A stretch of DNA of 64,000 nt from Myxococcus landrumus (GCF_017301635.1 NZ_CP071091.1:8362501-8426500), one strand, 5' to 3'. Numbered from the stretch's first letter, positions 26,075 to 36,327 are shown. A program made the numbers and translations. The notes: generated from the letters alone by a model not told the origin.

Positions 26075-27514
26075 TCAGGAGGCGGCGGATTGGCCCAGCT
26101 CTGTCAGCCACTCCTCGAAAGCGGGCTGGCCGTGCAGCGGCGACAGGTCGGAGTCCGAGGCGGCATACGCCTTGTCCTTGAACCCCAGCTCACTGGCACG
26201 GCGCAGCATTCGCACCGCGTCAGGAACGTTGCGCGCCCGGGCATACGCACAGGCCGCGTCGTAGGCGATGCTCGCGCTCGGCGCATACTGGAGCGCCGCC
26301 TCGCCCACCGCGGCCGCCTCCGAATAGACGCCGCGGATGAACAGCACGCGCTCGGCGCAGCTGAACGCCGCGGCGGCCTCCACGCTCGGCAGCTTCATCG
26401 CCTCCTCGGTGCGGCCCAGGCGGATGAGCGTCCCGGCGTACTCGTGCATCACCGTCCGGTCCGAGGACATCTGCCACGCCTGCTTCCACCAATCGAGCGC
26501 GCGCGCGTCATCTCCCACCAGCGAGAAGGCCGCGGCCACCGCGTGGGGCTCCACCTGGCGCCCCTGCACCTGGGAGAAGTGGTCCAGCGCCTGACGGCCA
26601 TGGCCCTCCTTCAGCGCCACCCAGCCGAGCAGGTGGTGCGTGTGGCTGGCCATCTCCGCGGTGAGCGACTCGCCTCCCTCCAGCACGATGCCGCCCAGCC
26701 GGCGCGCGTCCTCCAGCCGCCCCGCGTCGAGGGCAATCTTCGCCTCGCGCAGCTTCGCCACCAGCGGGCTCTCCAGGGGACTGCCGCCGCCGCTCGCGGG
26801 GGCGCTGGAGGCGTTGAGCGCCTCCGTCAGCATGCGGAAGGCCTGGATGCCGTACATGACGAAGAAGATGGCGGCGAACAGCCACCCGGTCCGCAGGGCG
26901 AAGACGAGCACGCCCACGCACACCAGGAGCGCCAGGCCCTGCGACGCGATGATTCCGCGCCGGGGCCCGAAGATGCGCGTGGTCAGGGTGTTGGCCAGCC
27001 GCCCCCCGTCCAGGGGGAGCACCGGCAGCAGGTTGAAGATGGCCCAGATGAAGTTGGCGTAGGCGAACGTCTGGAGGAAGAAGTCGAGCGCGGGGCTGAG
27101 CGACTTCAGGAACACCAGGCCCACCAGGCTGAGGATGCCCAGCATCAGGCCGAAGAAGGGCCCCGCCGCGGTGATGAGCAAGTCCCTCTTCCAGGGAAGA
27201 GGGCCGGGGACATCGGTGGGGAGCGTGTGACCCCCCAACCAGACGAGCGCGATGCTGGGCCGGTAGCCGAACAGGCGGCTGGCCAGGGCGTGGCCCAGCT
27301 CATGGACCAGCACGGACACGAAGACGATGAGCATCCACGACAGGACATAGACGACCACGGCGCTGGCCTGCCCCAGCGCGGGGGCCCCTTCCACCTGACG
27401 GAAGGGCCAACCGTTCTGCGCGGCGTGCATGGAGCTATAGGCAAGCAGGCCGGAGACCAGCAGGTGACTGGGGTGGACTTCGACGGGAATGCTCCCGAGA
27501 CGAAAGCGGAACAT
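26075..27514 (-). CDS. Site-2-type (M50) intramembrane metalloprotease with TPR tail
   Basis: 479 residues from ATG 27514. About six membrane helices cover residues 15-260. The zinc site H-E-L-G-H is near residue 75 and the second motif N-L-L-P-V-L-P-L-D-G-G-R near 155-166, the arrangement of M50B proteases. No PDZ domain is present; residues 280-479 form helical TPR-like repeats facing the cytoplasm. Such proteases cleave membrane-embedded regulators, often anti-sigma factors. A desaturase, an ECF sigma factor and a membrane anti-sigma factor follow on the same strand, making a proteolytic signalling unit plausible. No direct evidence for the substrate can be read here. Confidence 0.88.
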   Translation of the reverse strand: MFRFRLGSIPVEVHPSHLLVSGLLAYSSMHAAQNGWPFRQVEGAPALGQASAVVVYVLSWMLIVFVSVLVHELGHALASRLFGYRPSIALVWLGGHTLPTDVPGPLPWKRDLLITAAGPFFGLMLGILSLVGLVFLKSLSPALDFFLQTFAYANFIWAIFNLLPVLPLDGGRLANTLTTRIFGPRRGIIASQGLALLVCVGVLVFALRTGWLFAAIFFVMYGIQAFRMLTEALNASSAPASGGGSPLESPLVAKLREAKIALDAGRLEDARRLGGIVLEGGESLTAEMASHTHHLLGWVALKEGHGRQALDHFSQVQGRQVEPHAVAAAFSLVGDDARALDWWKQAWQMSSDRTVMHEYAGTLIRLGRTEEAMKLPSVEAAAAFSCAERVLFIRGVYSEAAAVGEAALQYAPSASIAYDAACAYARARNVPDAVRMLRRASELGFKDKAYAASDSDLSPLHGQPAFEEWLTELGQSAAS

Positions 27515-27610
27515 GGGCACGGACCTTAACCGTTGAGGGGCGGTTGCGCAGTCCGTAGCGCACATCCCCGCGACGCTTCTTCCTCCATTTCGCTAGGTTC
27601 CCCGGCCTTC

Positions 27611-28627
27611 ATGCTGAGACTCGGCCCCTATTCCCTTCCAAACCCCTATGTCCTCGCCCCCATGGCCGGGGTGTCGGAGATGCCCTTCCGGGTGCTCGCC
27701 TTCCGGATGGGCGCAGCCCTCTGCCCCACCGAGCTCGTCAGCTCCCAGGGCCTGATGCGGGCCAATCAGCGCACCCTCATGTACCTGCGCTTCGATGCCC
27801 AGGTGGAGAAGCCCTACTCGCTCCAGCTCTATGGAGGAGACCCGGAGGCCATGGGGCTCGCGGCGGCGGTGGGCAAGTCCCATGGCGCGCAGCTGCTCGA
27901 CGTGAACATGGGCTGTCCCGTGAAGAAGGTGACGAAGAACGGGGCGGGCAGCGCCCTGTTGAGCGACCCGCTCCGCGCCGCCGCCATCGTCCGCGCCATG
28001 CGCGAGGCCTCCGGCCTGCCCGTCACCTGCAAGATTCGCTCGGGCTGGGATGCCAGTTCCCGGAACTACCTCCAGATGGCCGCCGCGCTCCAGGAGGCGG
28101 GCTGCGCGGGGCTCGCCATCCACCCTCGCACCCGGGAGCAGGGCTACTCGGGCCTGGCGGACTGGAGCGTCATCGCCGACGTGAAGCGCCACTTCCCGGA
28201 GCTGCCCCTCTTCGGAAACGGGGACGTGCGCACGCCCGAGGACGCCCGGCGCATGCAGGAGACCACCGGCTGCGACTTCGTGATGATTGGCCGCGCGGCG
28301 CTGGGCAACCCGTGGATTTTTCGCGAGCTGGCCGGAGGAGAGGCGCCCTCACCCGAGGAGCGGTGCGCCCTGGTGCTGGAGCACTTCCACGCGCACCTGG
28401 CCTTCGTCGGGGACGCGCTGGCCGCGGTGCGCTCCTTCCGCCGGCACCTGGGCTGGTACGCCCATGGCCTCGCGGGGGCCGCCTCCTTCCGGGCACGCGC
28501 CAACGTGATGGACGCGCCGGAGGCGGTGGCGGACGCGGTGCGCGCCTTCTTCGCCTCCGCGGACACGGACCGCTCCGCGTCCGCGAACGAGGAGCAGGAC
28601 GTGGACTACCGGGCCGCGCTCGGCTGA
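27611..28627 (+). CDS. dusB: tRNA-dihydrouridine synthase (DusB-type)
   Basis: 338 residues from ATG 27611. The TIM barrel begins L-A-P-M-A-G-V-S-E-M-P-F-R, the FMN phosphate region. The catalytic Cys is in N-M-G-C-P-V-K-K-V-T-K-N-G-A-G-S-A-L-L near residue 100. K-I-R-S-G-W-D, H-P-R-T-R-E-Q-G-Y-S-G and N-G-D-V complete the DusB set, and the C-terminal helical domain ends with an acidic tail. It reduces specific uridines in the tRNA D-loop with NADPH. It is divergent from the M50 gene with about 95 bp between starts, and convergent with the GH1 gene. Confidence 0.93.
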   Translation: MLRLGPYSLPNPYVLAPMAGVSEMPFRVLAFRMGAALCPTELVSSQGLMRANQRTLMYLRFDAQVEKPYSLQLYGGDPEAMGLAAAVGKSHGAQLLDVNMGCPVKKVTKNGAGSALLSDPLRAAAIVRAMREASGLPVTCKIRSGWDASSRNYLQMAAALQEAGCAGLAIHPRTREQGYSGLADWSVIADVKRHFPELPLFGNGDVRTPEDARRMQETTGCDFVMIGRAALGNPWIFRELAGGEAPSPEERCALVLEHFHAHLAFVGDALAAVRSFRRHLGWYAHGLAGAASFRARANVMDAPEAVADAVRAFFASADTDRSASANEEQDVDYRAALG

Positions 28628-28640
28628 GGCCCGGTCGTTC

Positions 28641-29933
28641 TTACAGCGCGCCGGGAGCCACCAGTCGCCGCTGGGTGGCCACGGCGCGGAAGTAGTCGCA
28701 GGCGGGAGTGGGGCGGCGCTCGAGCGTGTCGAAGTCGACGTGGTAGAGGCCGAAGCGCGGCCCCCAGCCCTCCAGCCACTCGAAGTTGTCGAGCAGGCTC
28801 CAGTAGAGGTAGCCCTGCACGTCCACGCCCTCCGCCCGGGCGGCCAGCACCTGGGCCAGGTGCGAGTGCAGGTAGTGGGGCCTGCGCGTGCCCGCGCGGT
28901 CGTCGATGCCGTTCTCCGTAATCCACACCGGACGCCCGTAGCGCTTCACGTCGCGCAGCGTCTGGAGGAAGCCCTCGGGCCAGTCCTCCCAGCCGATGTC
29001 GGTGAGGCCCCGGCCGCGGGTGTCGCGGTACTTGAACTCGATGAAGGGCGGGCGCGGCACGAAGCGCAGGTGCGCGCGGCTGTAGTAGTTCACCCCGATG
29101 AACTCCACCGAGTCCCGGGCCTCGGGGATGGCGACGCGGGTGGAGGCCACGCCCGGCATGTTCACCCGGAGGTGGCCGGTGGCCAGCGCCTCATGGAAGG
29201 CGTGGTTGTAGGCGGGGGAGGCCAGGCGCACCAACGCGCGGTCCAGCGGGTGCCACCACCGGTCCGGCGCGAAGGCGAGCATGTTCTGGGAGATGCCCAG
29301 CTCCACCCGGCCCAGCTTCGCGAGCAGCTCCTGCCGCGCCGCCGCGTGGGAGCGCACCATGTTCTCCAGGGCCCTCATGGTGAGCGCCCCGTCGGCGATG
29401 CCCGGCGGAATGGCCCCCTGGAGGTAGCCGCCGAGCAGCAGCACCATGGGCTCGTTGAACGAGATGACCAGCGCGTCCAGCCCCTCCAGCAGGGCCGCGC
29501 ACCGCTGGGCGTACCGCCGGAAGGTAGGCACGCTCTCGGGCAGGTGCCACGGCGTCTCCCGATGGAACCAGGACGGGTGGGTGAAGTGGTGCAGCGTCAC
29601 CACGGGCCGCAGGCCGTGGGCCTTCATCTTCAGGAGCCGCTCCCGGTACGCCTCGAGCGCCGCCTCGTCGAAGCGGCCTCGCACAGGCTCGATGCGCGCC
29701 CACTCCAGGGAGATGCGGAACGCGGTGGCGCCCACCGCCTTCGCCAGCGCGTAGTCCTCCTCGTAGCGGTGCCAGTGGTCCACCGCCCGCCCGCAACGCG
29801 CATGGGGCTCCTTGAGCTTCCCCGCGCGCTCCCACTCCGCCCAGTCGTTCTCGATTCCGCCCTCCACCTGGTACGCGGACGTCGCGACGCCGAAGGTGAA
29901 GTGGGTGGGGAAGGTCTCTTCAGGGGTCCGCAT
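28641..29933 (-). CDS. Glycoside hydrolase family 1 beta-glucosidase-like enzyme
   Basis: 430 residues from ATG 29933. The frame is open further upstream to 30197, but that part crosses the GC-rich repeat region and is not GH1-like. The GH1 barrel opens F-T-F-G-V-A-T-S-A-Y-Q-V-E-G-G. The acid/base Glu is in F-N-E-P (near 170) and the nucleophile Glu in I-T-E-N-G-I (near 336), followed by G-Y-L-Y-W-S-L-L-D-N-F-E-W. There is no signal peptide, so it is cytoplasmic, cleaving beta-linked glucosides or related sugars. The absence of a transporter nearby leaves the substrate open. Confidence 0.9.
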   Translation of the reverse strand: MRTPEETFPTHFTFGVATSAYQVEGGIENDWAEWERAGKLKEPHARCGRAVDHWHRYEEDYALAKAVGATAFRISLEWARIEPVRGRFDEAALEAYRERLLKMKAHGLRPVVTLHHFTHPSWFHRETPWHLPESVPTFRRYAQRCAALLEGLDALVISFNEPMVLLLGGYLQGAIPPGIADGALTMRALENMVRSHAAARQELLAKLGRVELGISQNMLAFAPDRWWHPLDRALVRLASPAYNHAFHEALATGHLRVNMPGVASTRVAIPEARDSVEFIGVNYYSRAHLRFVPRPPFIEFKYRDTRGRGLTDIGWEDWPEGFLQTLRDVKRYGRPVWITENGIDDRAGTRRPHYLHSHLAQVLAARAEGVDVQGYLYWSLLDNFEWLEGWGPRFGLYHVDFDTLERRPTPACDYFRAVATQRRLVAPGAL

Positions 29934-30190
29934 CGTGGCCGCGCACCGTAGACGCCGCCCTCCATCGCGAAAAGTTCCGCGAACGTGTCGGCGCTTTGCG
30001 CGGCAGCCGACAGTGCGTTCGCGAGGTGCGCCGCGCGAAGGTGCCCGTCGCGTCCGGAGCCGGAAATTCGGCCTCGCGCGCGATTTCGCGCGACGCCGCG
30101 AAAGTGCCCGCGGAGCGCCTTTCGCGGCCTCCGGCACCGCCCGATGCCGAAAAATCGGCCTCGCCGCGCGATGCAATACATCACCATGCG
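29934..30190. other. GC-rich repeat region between divergent GH1 and histone-like genes
   Basis: No gene is convincing here. Diverged direct repeats lie at 30060-30084 and 30147-30172 (both with cggcctcgc and gcgcgat). Inverted repeats are CGCGAAA/TTTCGCG (30097-30103 with 30120-30126) and GCCGA-AAAA-TCGGC (from 30146). Many short gcgaa/ttcgc units recur. It could be a protein-binding upstream region for the histone-like gene or a structured small RNA. Confidence 0.45.
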
Positions 30191-30219
30191 TTGACACACT
30201 GGTGTGTCGCCCGTACCAT
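30191..30219 (+). promoter_or_regulatory. Sigma-70-type promoter with operator-like inverted repeat
   Basis: TTGACA (30191-30196), a 17-bp spacer and TACCAT (30214-30219) sit 77 bp before the histone-like gene's start. The spacer contains GACACAC-TG-GTGTGTC (30193-30208), a 7+7 inverted repeat overlapping the -35, suited to a repressor. Confidence 0.65.
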
Positions 30220-30295
30220 TCACTTCAAGCACTCACTTCCATGAAGAAGAGTGCAGGGCCTCGCTTGACGAGGCCAAATCACATGGAGGGTTCTG

Positions 30296-30490
30296 ATGGC
30301 CGCTAAGAAGAAGACCGCCTCGAAGTCCGCGAAGGCTAAGAAGACGACCACCCGCAAGACGGCTGGCAAGACCGCGAAGAAGGCGGCGGCGAAGAAGACG
30401 ACCCGGAAGGCGGCTGGCAAGAAGACCGCCCGCAAGTCCTCTGCCCGCAAGTCCAAGGCGGCGGCGGCCCCGGCGACCCCGGAGTCCTGA
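30296..30490 (+). CDS. Histone H1-like Lys/Ala-rich DNA-binding protein
   Basis: 64 residues made almost wholly of Lys, Ala, Thr, Ser and Arg with recurring A-A-K-K-T/A-x-R-K units, as in the C-terminal tail of histone H1 and bacterial H1-like proteins. There is no globular domain. GGAGGG lies 7 nt before the ATG, the promoter is strong and the terminator strong, all pointing to high expression. It probably binds and compacts DNA without sequence preference. Functional evidence exists for H1-like proteins in other bacteria, not for this one. Confidence 0.82.
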   Translation: MAAKKKTASKSAKAKKTTTRKTAGKTAKKAAAKKTTRKAAGKKTARKSSARKSKAAAAPATPES

Positions 30491-30531
30491 GAAGTACGTC
30501 GTCATTCGCGGACGGTGGTTGACGTCCGGTG

Positions 30532-30568
30532 AACGGCTCGGCGAGACCCGCCGGGCCGTTTTTCTTTT
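30532..30568 (+). terminator. Intrinsic terminator after the histone-like gene
   Basis: A 12-bp stem (30532-30543 with 30549-30560, one G-U pair), a 5-nt loop and a T-rich tail (TTTTTCTTTT) make one of the few classical intrinsic terminators in the window. It ends 21 bp before the next gene's ATG. Confidence 0.85.
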
Positions 30569-30588
30569 GTCCGGACAGGAGTCCCCAC

Positions 30589-32046
30589 ATGTCGCTGCGT
30601 CCCTCGGAGCTGGAGCAGGTGGTGGCGGAGGTGGGCTCGAAGCTGACGGGAGCGGTGGCCCAGAAGGCCTGGTGCCCGCTTCCGAGGCTCTGCTACCTGG
30701 AGCTGCGAGTCCCCGGACGCTCCATCCTCTTGTGCCTGTGCGCCGAGGGAGACCTGTCCCGGGTGTCCGTCGCCGAGTCGCGCTTCCCCACACCGGGCGA
30801 GCCCGCTCCCTTCCAGCGCTGGCTCCGCCACGAGCTCACCGGCGCGAAGCTCCAGGGCGCGCGCTACCGCGAGGCGGAGCGGGTGGTGGAGCTGGACTTC
30901 GAGCGTGAGGAGGTCCGCCGTCGTCTGGTGATGGAGCTGGGCGCGCCGGGCGGGCTGCTCATCTTGAGCGAGCAGGGCCGGGTGTTGATGCTCTCGGGAG
31001 AGGGCCTGGGCCCCAAGCGCAACCTCTATCCGGGCGCGGCGTGGACGCTCCCGGAGGCGCAGCCGGCGCAGGCGCTGGAGAAGGCGCGGCAGTCGCCCTC
31101 GCGCCTGGTGCCAGAGGAGGGGGACCCGCTTCCTTTCTCCCACGCGGCGGAGAAGCTGCTCGGGGCCAAGGACCAGTCCAGTCGCGCGGAGTCCATCCGC
31201 CGGCGGCTGGCGCAGCCGTACCGGGCGCGGCTCAAGCGCTCCTCGCGCACGCTGGAGAAGGTGAGGGCGGAGGCGGGGCGCGGGCCGGACGCGGAGAAGC
31301 ACCGCCGGCTGGGAGAGCTGCTCGCGCAGAACCTCTTTCGCCTCAAGCGCGGCGCCACCCAGGTGACGCTCACCGAGTACACGGAGGAAGGTCCCCAGGA
31401 CGTCGCGGTGACGTTGGACCCCAAGCGCACGCCGAAGGAGGAGGCGGACTGGCACTTCCACCAGTACCGCCGGCTCCTGCGCGGCGTGGAGCAGGCGCGT
31501 CACCGCGAGGCGGAGCTGGCGCGTGAGGTGGCCCACGCGCAGGCGGCGCTGGAGCAGGTGGAGCGGATGGACGAGGCGATGCTGCTCGCGCAGGTGGAGG
31601 TGCTGCACATCTCCGCGGGGAGCGACGCGACGCCGGAGGGGCGCCCCTTCAAGGAGTACGTGGGCCACACGGGCGCGCGCATCTGGGTGGGGCGAGGCTC
31701 CGAGGACAACGACACGCTCACCTTCAAGGTGGCCCGGCCCTGGCACCTGTGGTTCCACGCGCGAGGTGTGCCGGGCAGCCACGTGGTGCTTCCGCTGGAG
31801 AAGGGGCAGGAGCCGGGACAGGAGGTGCTGCTGGACGCGGCGCACCTGGCGCTGCACCACTCGGGGGCGAAGGGCGAGCCGCGCGGCGAGGTGAGCTACG
31901 TGCAAGTGAAGTTCGTGCGCAAGGTGAAGGGGGGCGCGCACGGTCAAGTGACGTACACGCGCGAGAAGACCTTCGTGGTGCGCATGGAGCCGGAGCGGCT
32001 GGAGCGACTGCTCAAGTCTCGTCATACCGAGGTGCCCGCTCCGTGA
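30589..32046 (+). CDS. NFACT-family protein (RqcH/FbpA-like)
   Basis: 485 residues from ATG 30589 with AGGAG 7 nt upstream. An N-terminal NFACT-N domain is followed by a long coiled coil (about 235-365, rich in R, E, A) and the NFACT-R domain with W-F-H-A-R-G-V-P-G-S-H-V-V-L near residue 395. Bacterial RqcH binds split 50S subunits carrying stalled peptidyl-tRNA and adds alanine tails that mark the peptide for degradation. At 485 residues it is shorter than the usual 550-580, mainly in the middle. The HhH segment is not obvious, so tailing activity is uncertain. Confidence 0.85.
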   Translation: MSLRPSELEQVVAEVGSKLTGAVAQKAWCPLPRLCYLELRVPGRSILLCLCAEGDLSRVSVAESRFPTPGEPAPFQRWLRHELTGAKLQGARYREAERVVELDFEREEVRRRLVMELGAPGGLLILSEQGRVLMLSGEGLGPKRNLYPGAAWTLPEAQPAQALEKARQSPSRLVPEEGDPLPFSHAAEKLLGAKDQSSRAESIRRRLAQPYRARLKRSSRTLEKVRAEAGRGPDAEKHRRLGELLAQNLFRLKRGATQVTLTEYTEEGPQDVAVTLDPKRTPKEEADWHFHQYRRLLRGVEQARHREAELAREVAHAQAALEQVERMDEAMLLAQVEVLHISAGSDATPEGRPFKEYVGHTGARIWVGRGSEDNDTLTFKVARPWHLWFHARGVPGSHVVLPLEKGQEPGQEVLLDAAHLALHHSGAKGEPRGEVSYVQVKFVRKVKGGAHGQVTYTREKTFVVRMEPERLERLLKSRHTEVPAP

Positions 32047-32176
32047 CGAATGCTCCCCCTGGAGTGTGAATCCAGCACGCATGAGGGCGTGGCGCGGTTG
32101 ACGGGCTGACGGAGGGCAGGCGGGCGGAGGCCAGCGGCCTTGAGTATGGGAGGTTGCTGGGTACGATGCGTGGCGA

Positions 32177-33217
32177 GTGACCTCCGAGCTTCTCCGTCAG
32201 ATGTCTTTGTTCCCACGCGGCCTCTCCGCGGCCAGTCGGGCCACGGCGGTGCCCGCGGAGCCTCGTGCCCCGGAGGTGCTGTCGGAGCTGGAGTCCGCGC
32301 TGGCCTCCTCGTCGGAGCTCGAGTCCGCGTTGACGTCCTCGTCGGAGATTGAGTCCGCGCTGGCGTCCGCGTCGCAGTTCGATTCCGAGCTGGCGTCCTC
32401 GTCGGAGATTGAATCCGCGCTGGCGTCCTCACTGGAGCTCGAGTCCGCGCTGCGGCCTCCGCCTCCCCGTCCACCGCCGCCGCGTCACCGCGCGGTGGAA
32501 GAGGCTCCGCGCATGCTCTCTGTCTCCTCCTCGCGCGAGGAGATGTGGAACCGGGCGGAGTCGCTGGCGTGGCGGCTGAGCGCGGAGCTGGGGATGCCGG
32601 TGAAGCTGGCGGTGACGGACAACCGCTCCACCATGGTGTCCTTCCGTCGGGGAGGCAACGCGCTCCAGCTCCGGCTGCACCACATGTTCCTGGACGCGCC
32701 CGAGCCCGTCGTGCGTGCGGTGGCGGACTACGCGGGCCGGGGCCACCGCACCGCGGGTGTGCTCCTGGACGAGTACATTCGTGGACAGCAGCCGCGCATC
32801 CGCCAGGTGCGCCGCGAGTCGGACGCGGACCTCAATCCGCTGGGCCGCTGCTTCGACCTCCAGGCGCTTTACAACGGGGTCAACGCCAACTTTTTCGGGG
32901 ACAACATCCAGGCGCGCATCGGCTGGGGACGCATGCCGCCCAGACGCCGGCGCAAGTCCATCCGGCTGGGGGTCTATGACCACCAGACGCGGGAGATTCG
33001 CATCCATCCCGCACTGGACAGGCCGGAGGTGCCCGCCTTCTTCGTGGAGTTCATCGTCTACCACGAGATGCTGCACCAGCTCTTCCCCAGCACGGGGCGC
33101 GGCGGGCGGCGCGTCCATCATCCGCGCGCCTTCCGGGAGCGTGAGCGCACGTACCCTCACTACGCCGCGGCGCTGCGCTGGGAGCGAGAGAATCTGGGTG
33201 TGCTGTTGCGCGGTTGA
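32177..33217 (+). CDS. SprT-like zinc metalloprotease with decapeptide repeat region
   Basis: 346 residues from GTG 32177 (an ATG at 32201 is the alternative; neither has a good ribosome site). Residues 35-94 are six near-identical ten-residue units of the form S-E-L/I-E-S-A-L-A-S-S, encoded by 30-bp DNA repeats, then a Pro-rich hinge. The C-terminal half holds a zinc site Y-H-E-M-L-H-Q (near 297) with a later H-H-P-x-A-F-x-x-x-E-x-x-x-P segment, as in SprT-like peptidases. The repeats should form an acidic amphipathic helix. SprT/Spartan proteins elsewhere cut DNA-protein crosslinks; that role is not shown here. Confidence 0.75.
   Translation: MTSELLRQMSLFPRGLSAASRATAVPAEPRAPEVLSELESALASSSELESALTSSSEIESALASASQFDSELASSSEIESALASSLELESALRPPPPRPPPPRHRAVEEAPRMLSVSSSREEMWNRAESLAWRLSAELGMPVKLAVTDNRSTMVSFRRGGNALQLRLHHMFLDAPEPVVRAVADYAGRGHRTAGVLLDEYIRGQQPRIRQVRRESDADLNPLGRCFDLQALYNGVNANFFGDNIQARIGWGRMPPRRRRKSIRLGVYDHQTREIRIHPALDRPEVPAFFVEFIVYHEMLHQLFPSTGRGGRRVHHPRAFRERERTYPHYAAALRWERENLGVLLRG
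32281..32455 (+). repeat. 30-bp coding minisatellite, six units
   Basis: Five full 30-bp units start at 32281, 32311, 32341, 32371 and 32401, and a partial sixth at 32431. The fourth is the most diverged. Because the unit is a multiple of three, copy changes would lengthen or shorten the protein without a frameshift. Confidence 0.85.
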
Positions 33218-33223
33218 TGGCTC

Positions 33224-33262
33224 CTCCGCTCGCAGGCTCATTTACCGTTTTACCGAGCGGAG
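33224..33262 (+). terminator. Hairpin downstream of the SprT-like gene
   Basis: The stem CTCCGCTCG/CGAGCGGAG (33224-33232 with 33254-33262) has a 21-nt loop containing T-runs. There is no U-tail, so it is a weak or factor-dependent terminator. Confidence 0.4.
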
Positions 33263-33318
33263 CCACCCGTGGTGCGTGCTTGACGCATCCGTGAGGTCCA
33301 CCCATCCTCACGAGCCAT

Positions 33319-34752
<1,434 letters not shown>

Positions 34753-34768
34753 GGTGAAGGACTGCTCG

Positions 34769-34797
34769 GGGGCGGGCCTCGTCTCGAGGCGCGCCCC
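34769..34797. terminator. Bidirectional hairpin between pyk and the HD-GYP gene
   Basis: A 13-bp stem with one mismatch (34769-34781 with 34785-34797) and a 3-nt loop lies in the 63-bp gap between convergent genes. There is no U-run. Confidence 0.6.
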
Positions 34798-34815
34798 TGG
34801 GGGGCCCGCGCCCCG

Positions 34816-36327
34816 CTACTTCGGCGGGTGGAGCAGGGCCCGTCGAGGAATCTCCGCCTCGACGAAGATGCGGAACAGGTCGCGGTCGAGCTGGCCGGAG
34901 TCCGTCTCCCGCTTGAGGATGTCGAGTGCGAGGGTGTGGGGCACGGCCTTCTTGTAGGGCCGGTCGCTGGCGGTGAGCGCGTCGTAGATGTCCGCGATGG
35001 ACATCATCCGCGACTGGATGGGGATTTCGCGCTCGGCGCGGGGGTAGCCCGTGCCGTCGAGCTTCTCGTGGTGCGCGTAGGCGATTTCCGGCACCCGGCG
35101 CAGGGCGCGCGTCCACGGAATCTGGGTGAGGAAGCGGTAGGTGTGCTCGACGTGGCTCTCGATTTCGCGGCGCTCCTCGGGAGAGAGGGTGCCGCGGGGA
35201 ATGGAGAGCGACTGGATTTCGCGCGGCAGCAGCAGCGGCTGGGCCAGCCCCTCGGCGTCGTCGAAGCGCAGCGTCCCCAGCTCGGTGAGGCGCTCGAAGC
35301 CGCCCTGGGCCAGCACGGTGGGGCGGTTGCAGGTGAGGACGAAGTCGAACACCTCGATCAGGTGCTTCAGCTCTGAGGCGAGCCGAGCCTCCTCCGCGGC
35401 CTCGATGTCCGATGCGGCCTCCGCGCCATGGCGCTTCACGGCCTCGTAGCGGCGGCGGTAGCTCTGGAGCTGGAGGTCCTTCCGGGCGAGCTGGAAGCGG
35501 GCGCGCAGCACGTCGAGCTCATGCGGGTAGAGCTTCTCCGCCTTGACGAGCACGGGCTCTCGCACGCCGACCTTGCCGAAGTCATGCAGCAGCGACGCGT
35601 ACCGCAGCTCCTGAATCTCCGACGCGGAGAACCGGATGCGCGCATAGGGGCCGGCGGACAGGTGCTCCAGCGTCTGCGCGAGCGACACGGTGAGGTCCGC
35701 GACGCGGCCCGAGTGGCCCGCGGTCGTCGGGTCCCGCGCCTCGATGGCGACGACGGAGGCGGAGACGAAGCCCTCGAAGAGGCGGTTGATTTCCTCGTGG
35801 AGCAGGGCGTTCTCAATCGCGCCAGCGGCCTGGGCGCCCAGGGCGAGCAGGAGCTCTTCGTCCTCGGCGTTGAAGCCCTGGCCATCGAGCTTGTTGAGGG
35901 CCTGGATGACGCCCGTCACGTCGCCGTTGGCGTCGCGCATGGGGACGCAGAGGATGGTCTTCGTCTGGTAGCCGCTGGAGACGTCGAACGAGCGGTTGAA
36001 GCGCGAGTCCGCGTAGGCGTCGGGGATGTTGATGATGGCGCCGGTGTGGGCGACCTGGCCCGCGACGCCGCTGCCCACGGGGAGCCGGATTTCGTTCTTG
36101 GAGCCCTGGGCCACCTTGCTCCACAGCTCATTGCGCTCGCGGTCCAGGATGAAGAGCGAGCAGCGGTCCGCCTCCACCACCTTGGTGGCCTCGAAGAGGA
36201 TGAGGGGGAGCAGGAGGTCCAAATCCCTCTCGGCGCTCATGGCCTTGGCGACGTCCAGGATGGACGTGAGCTTCGCCAGACGGCGGTTGAGGTCGGGCGG
36301 CGGCTGCGAAAAGACAGGAGAGAGCAC
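34816..36327 (-). CDS. GAF-HD-GYP signalling phosphodiesterase-like protein
   Basis: 503 residues from GTG 36327 with GGAG 9 nt upstream; the frame also allows a GTG at 36411 adding 28 residues of low similarity. A GAF domain covers about 25-175 and an HD-GYP domain 190-500: H-S-G-R-V-A-D-L, L-H-D-F-G-K-V-G-V, then H-H-E-K-L-D-G-T-G-Y-P and A-D-I-Y-D-A-L-T. An insertion of about 110 residues separates the G-K-V-G-V segment from the rest, much longer than in standard HD-GYP proteins. The domain class hydrolyses cyclic di-GMP; the metal-binding residues appear intact. It is divergent from rpe. Confidence 0.87.
   Translation of the reverse strand: MLSPVFSQPPPDLNRRLAKLTSILDVAKAMSAERDLDLLLPLILFEATKVVEADRCSLFILDRERNELWSKVAQGSKNEIRLPVGSGVAGQVAHTGAIINIPDAYADSRFNRSFDVSSGYQTKTILCVPMRDANGDVTGVIQALNKLDGQGFNAEDEELLLALGAQAAGAIENALLHEEINRLFEGFVSASVVAIEARDPTTAGHSGRVADLTVSLAQTLEHLSAGPYARIRFSASEIQELRYASLLHDFGKVGVREPVLVKAEKLYPHELDVLRARFQLARKDLQLQSYRRRYEAVKRHGAEAASDIEAAEEARLASELKHLIEVFDFVLTCNRPTVLAQGGFERLTELGTLRFDDAEGLAQPLLLPREIQSLSIPRGTLSPEERREIESHVEHTYRFLTQIPWTRALRRVPEIAYAHHEKLDGTGYPRAEREIPIQSRMMSIADIYDALTASDRPYKKAVPHTLALDILKRETDSGQLDRDLFRIFVEAEIPRRALLHPPK

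Noticed and set aside
28641..30197. Longer start for the GH1 gene
   Set aside because: The extension crosses the repeat region and the histone-like promoter and is not GH1-like.
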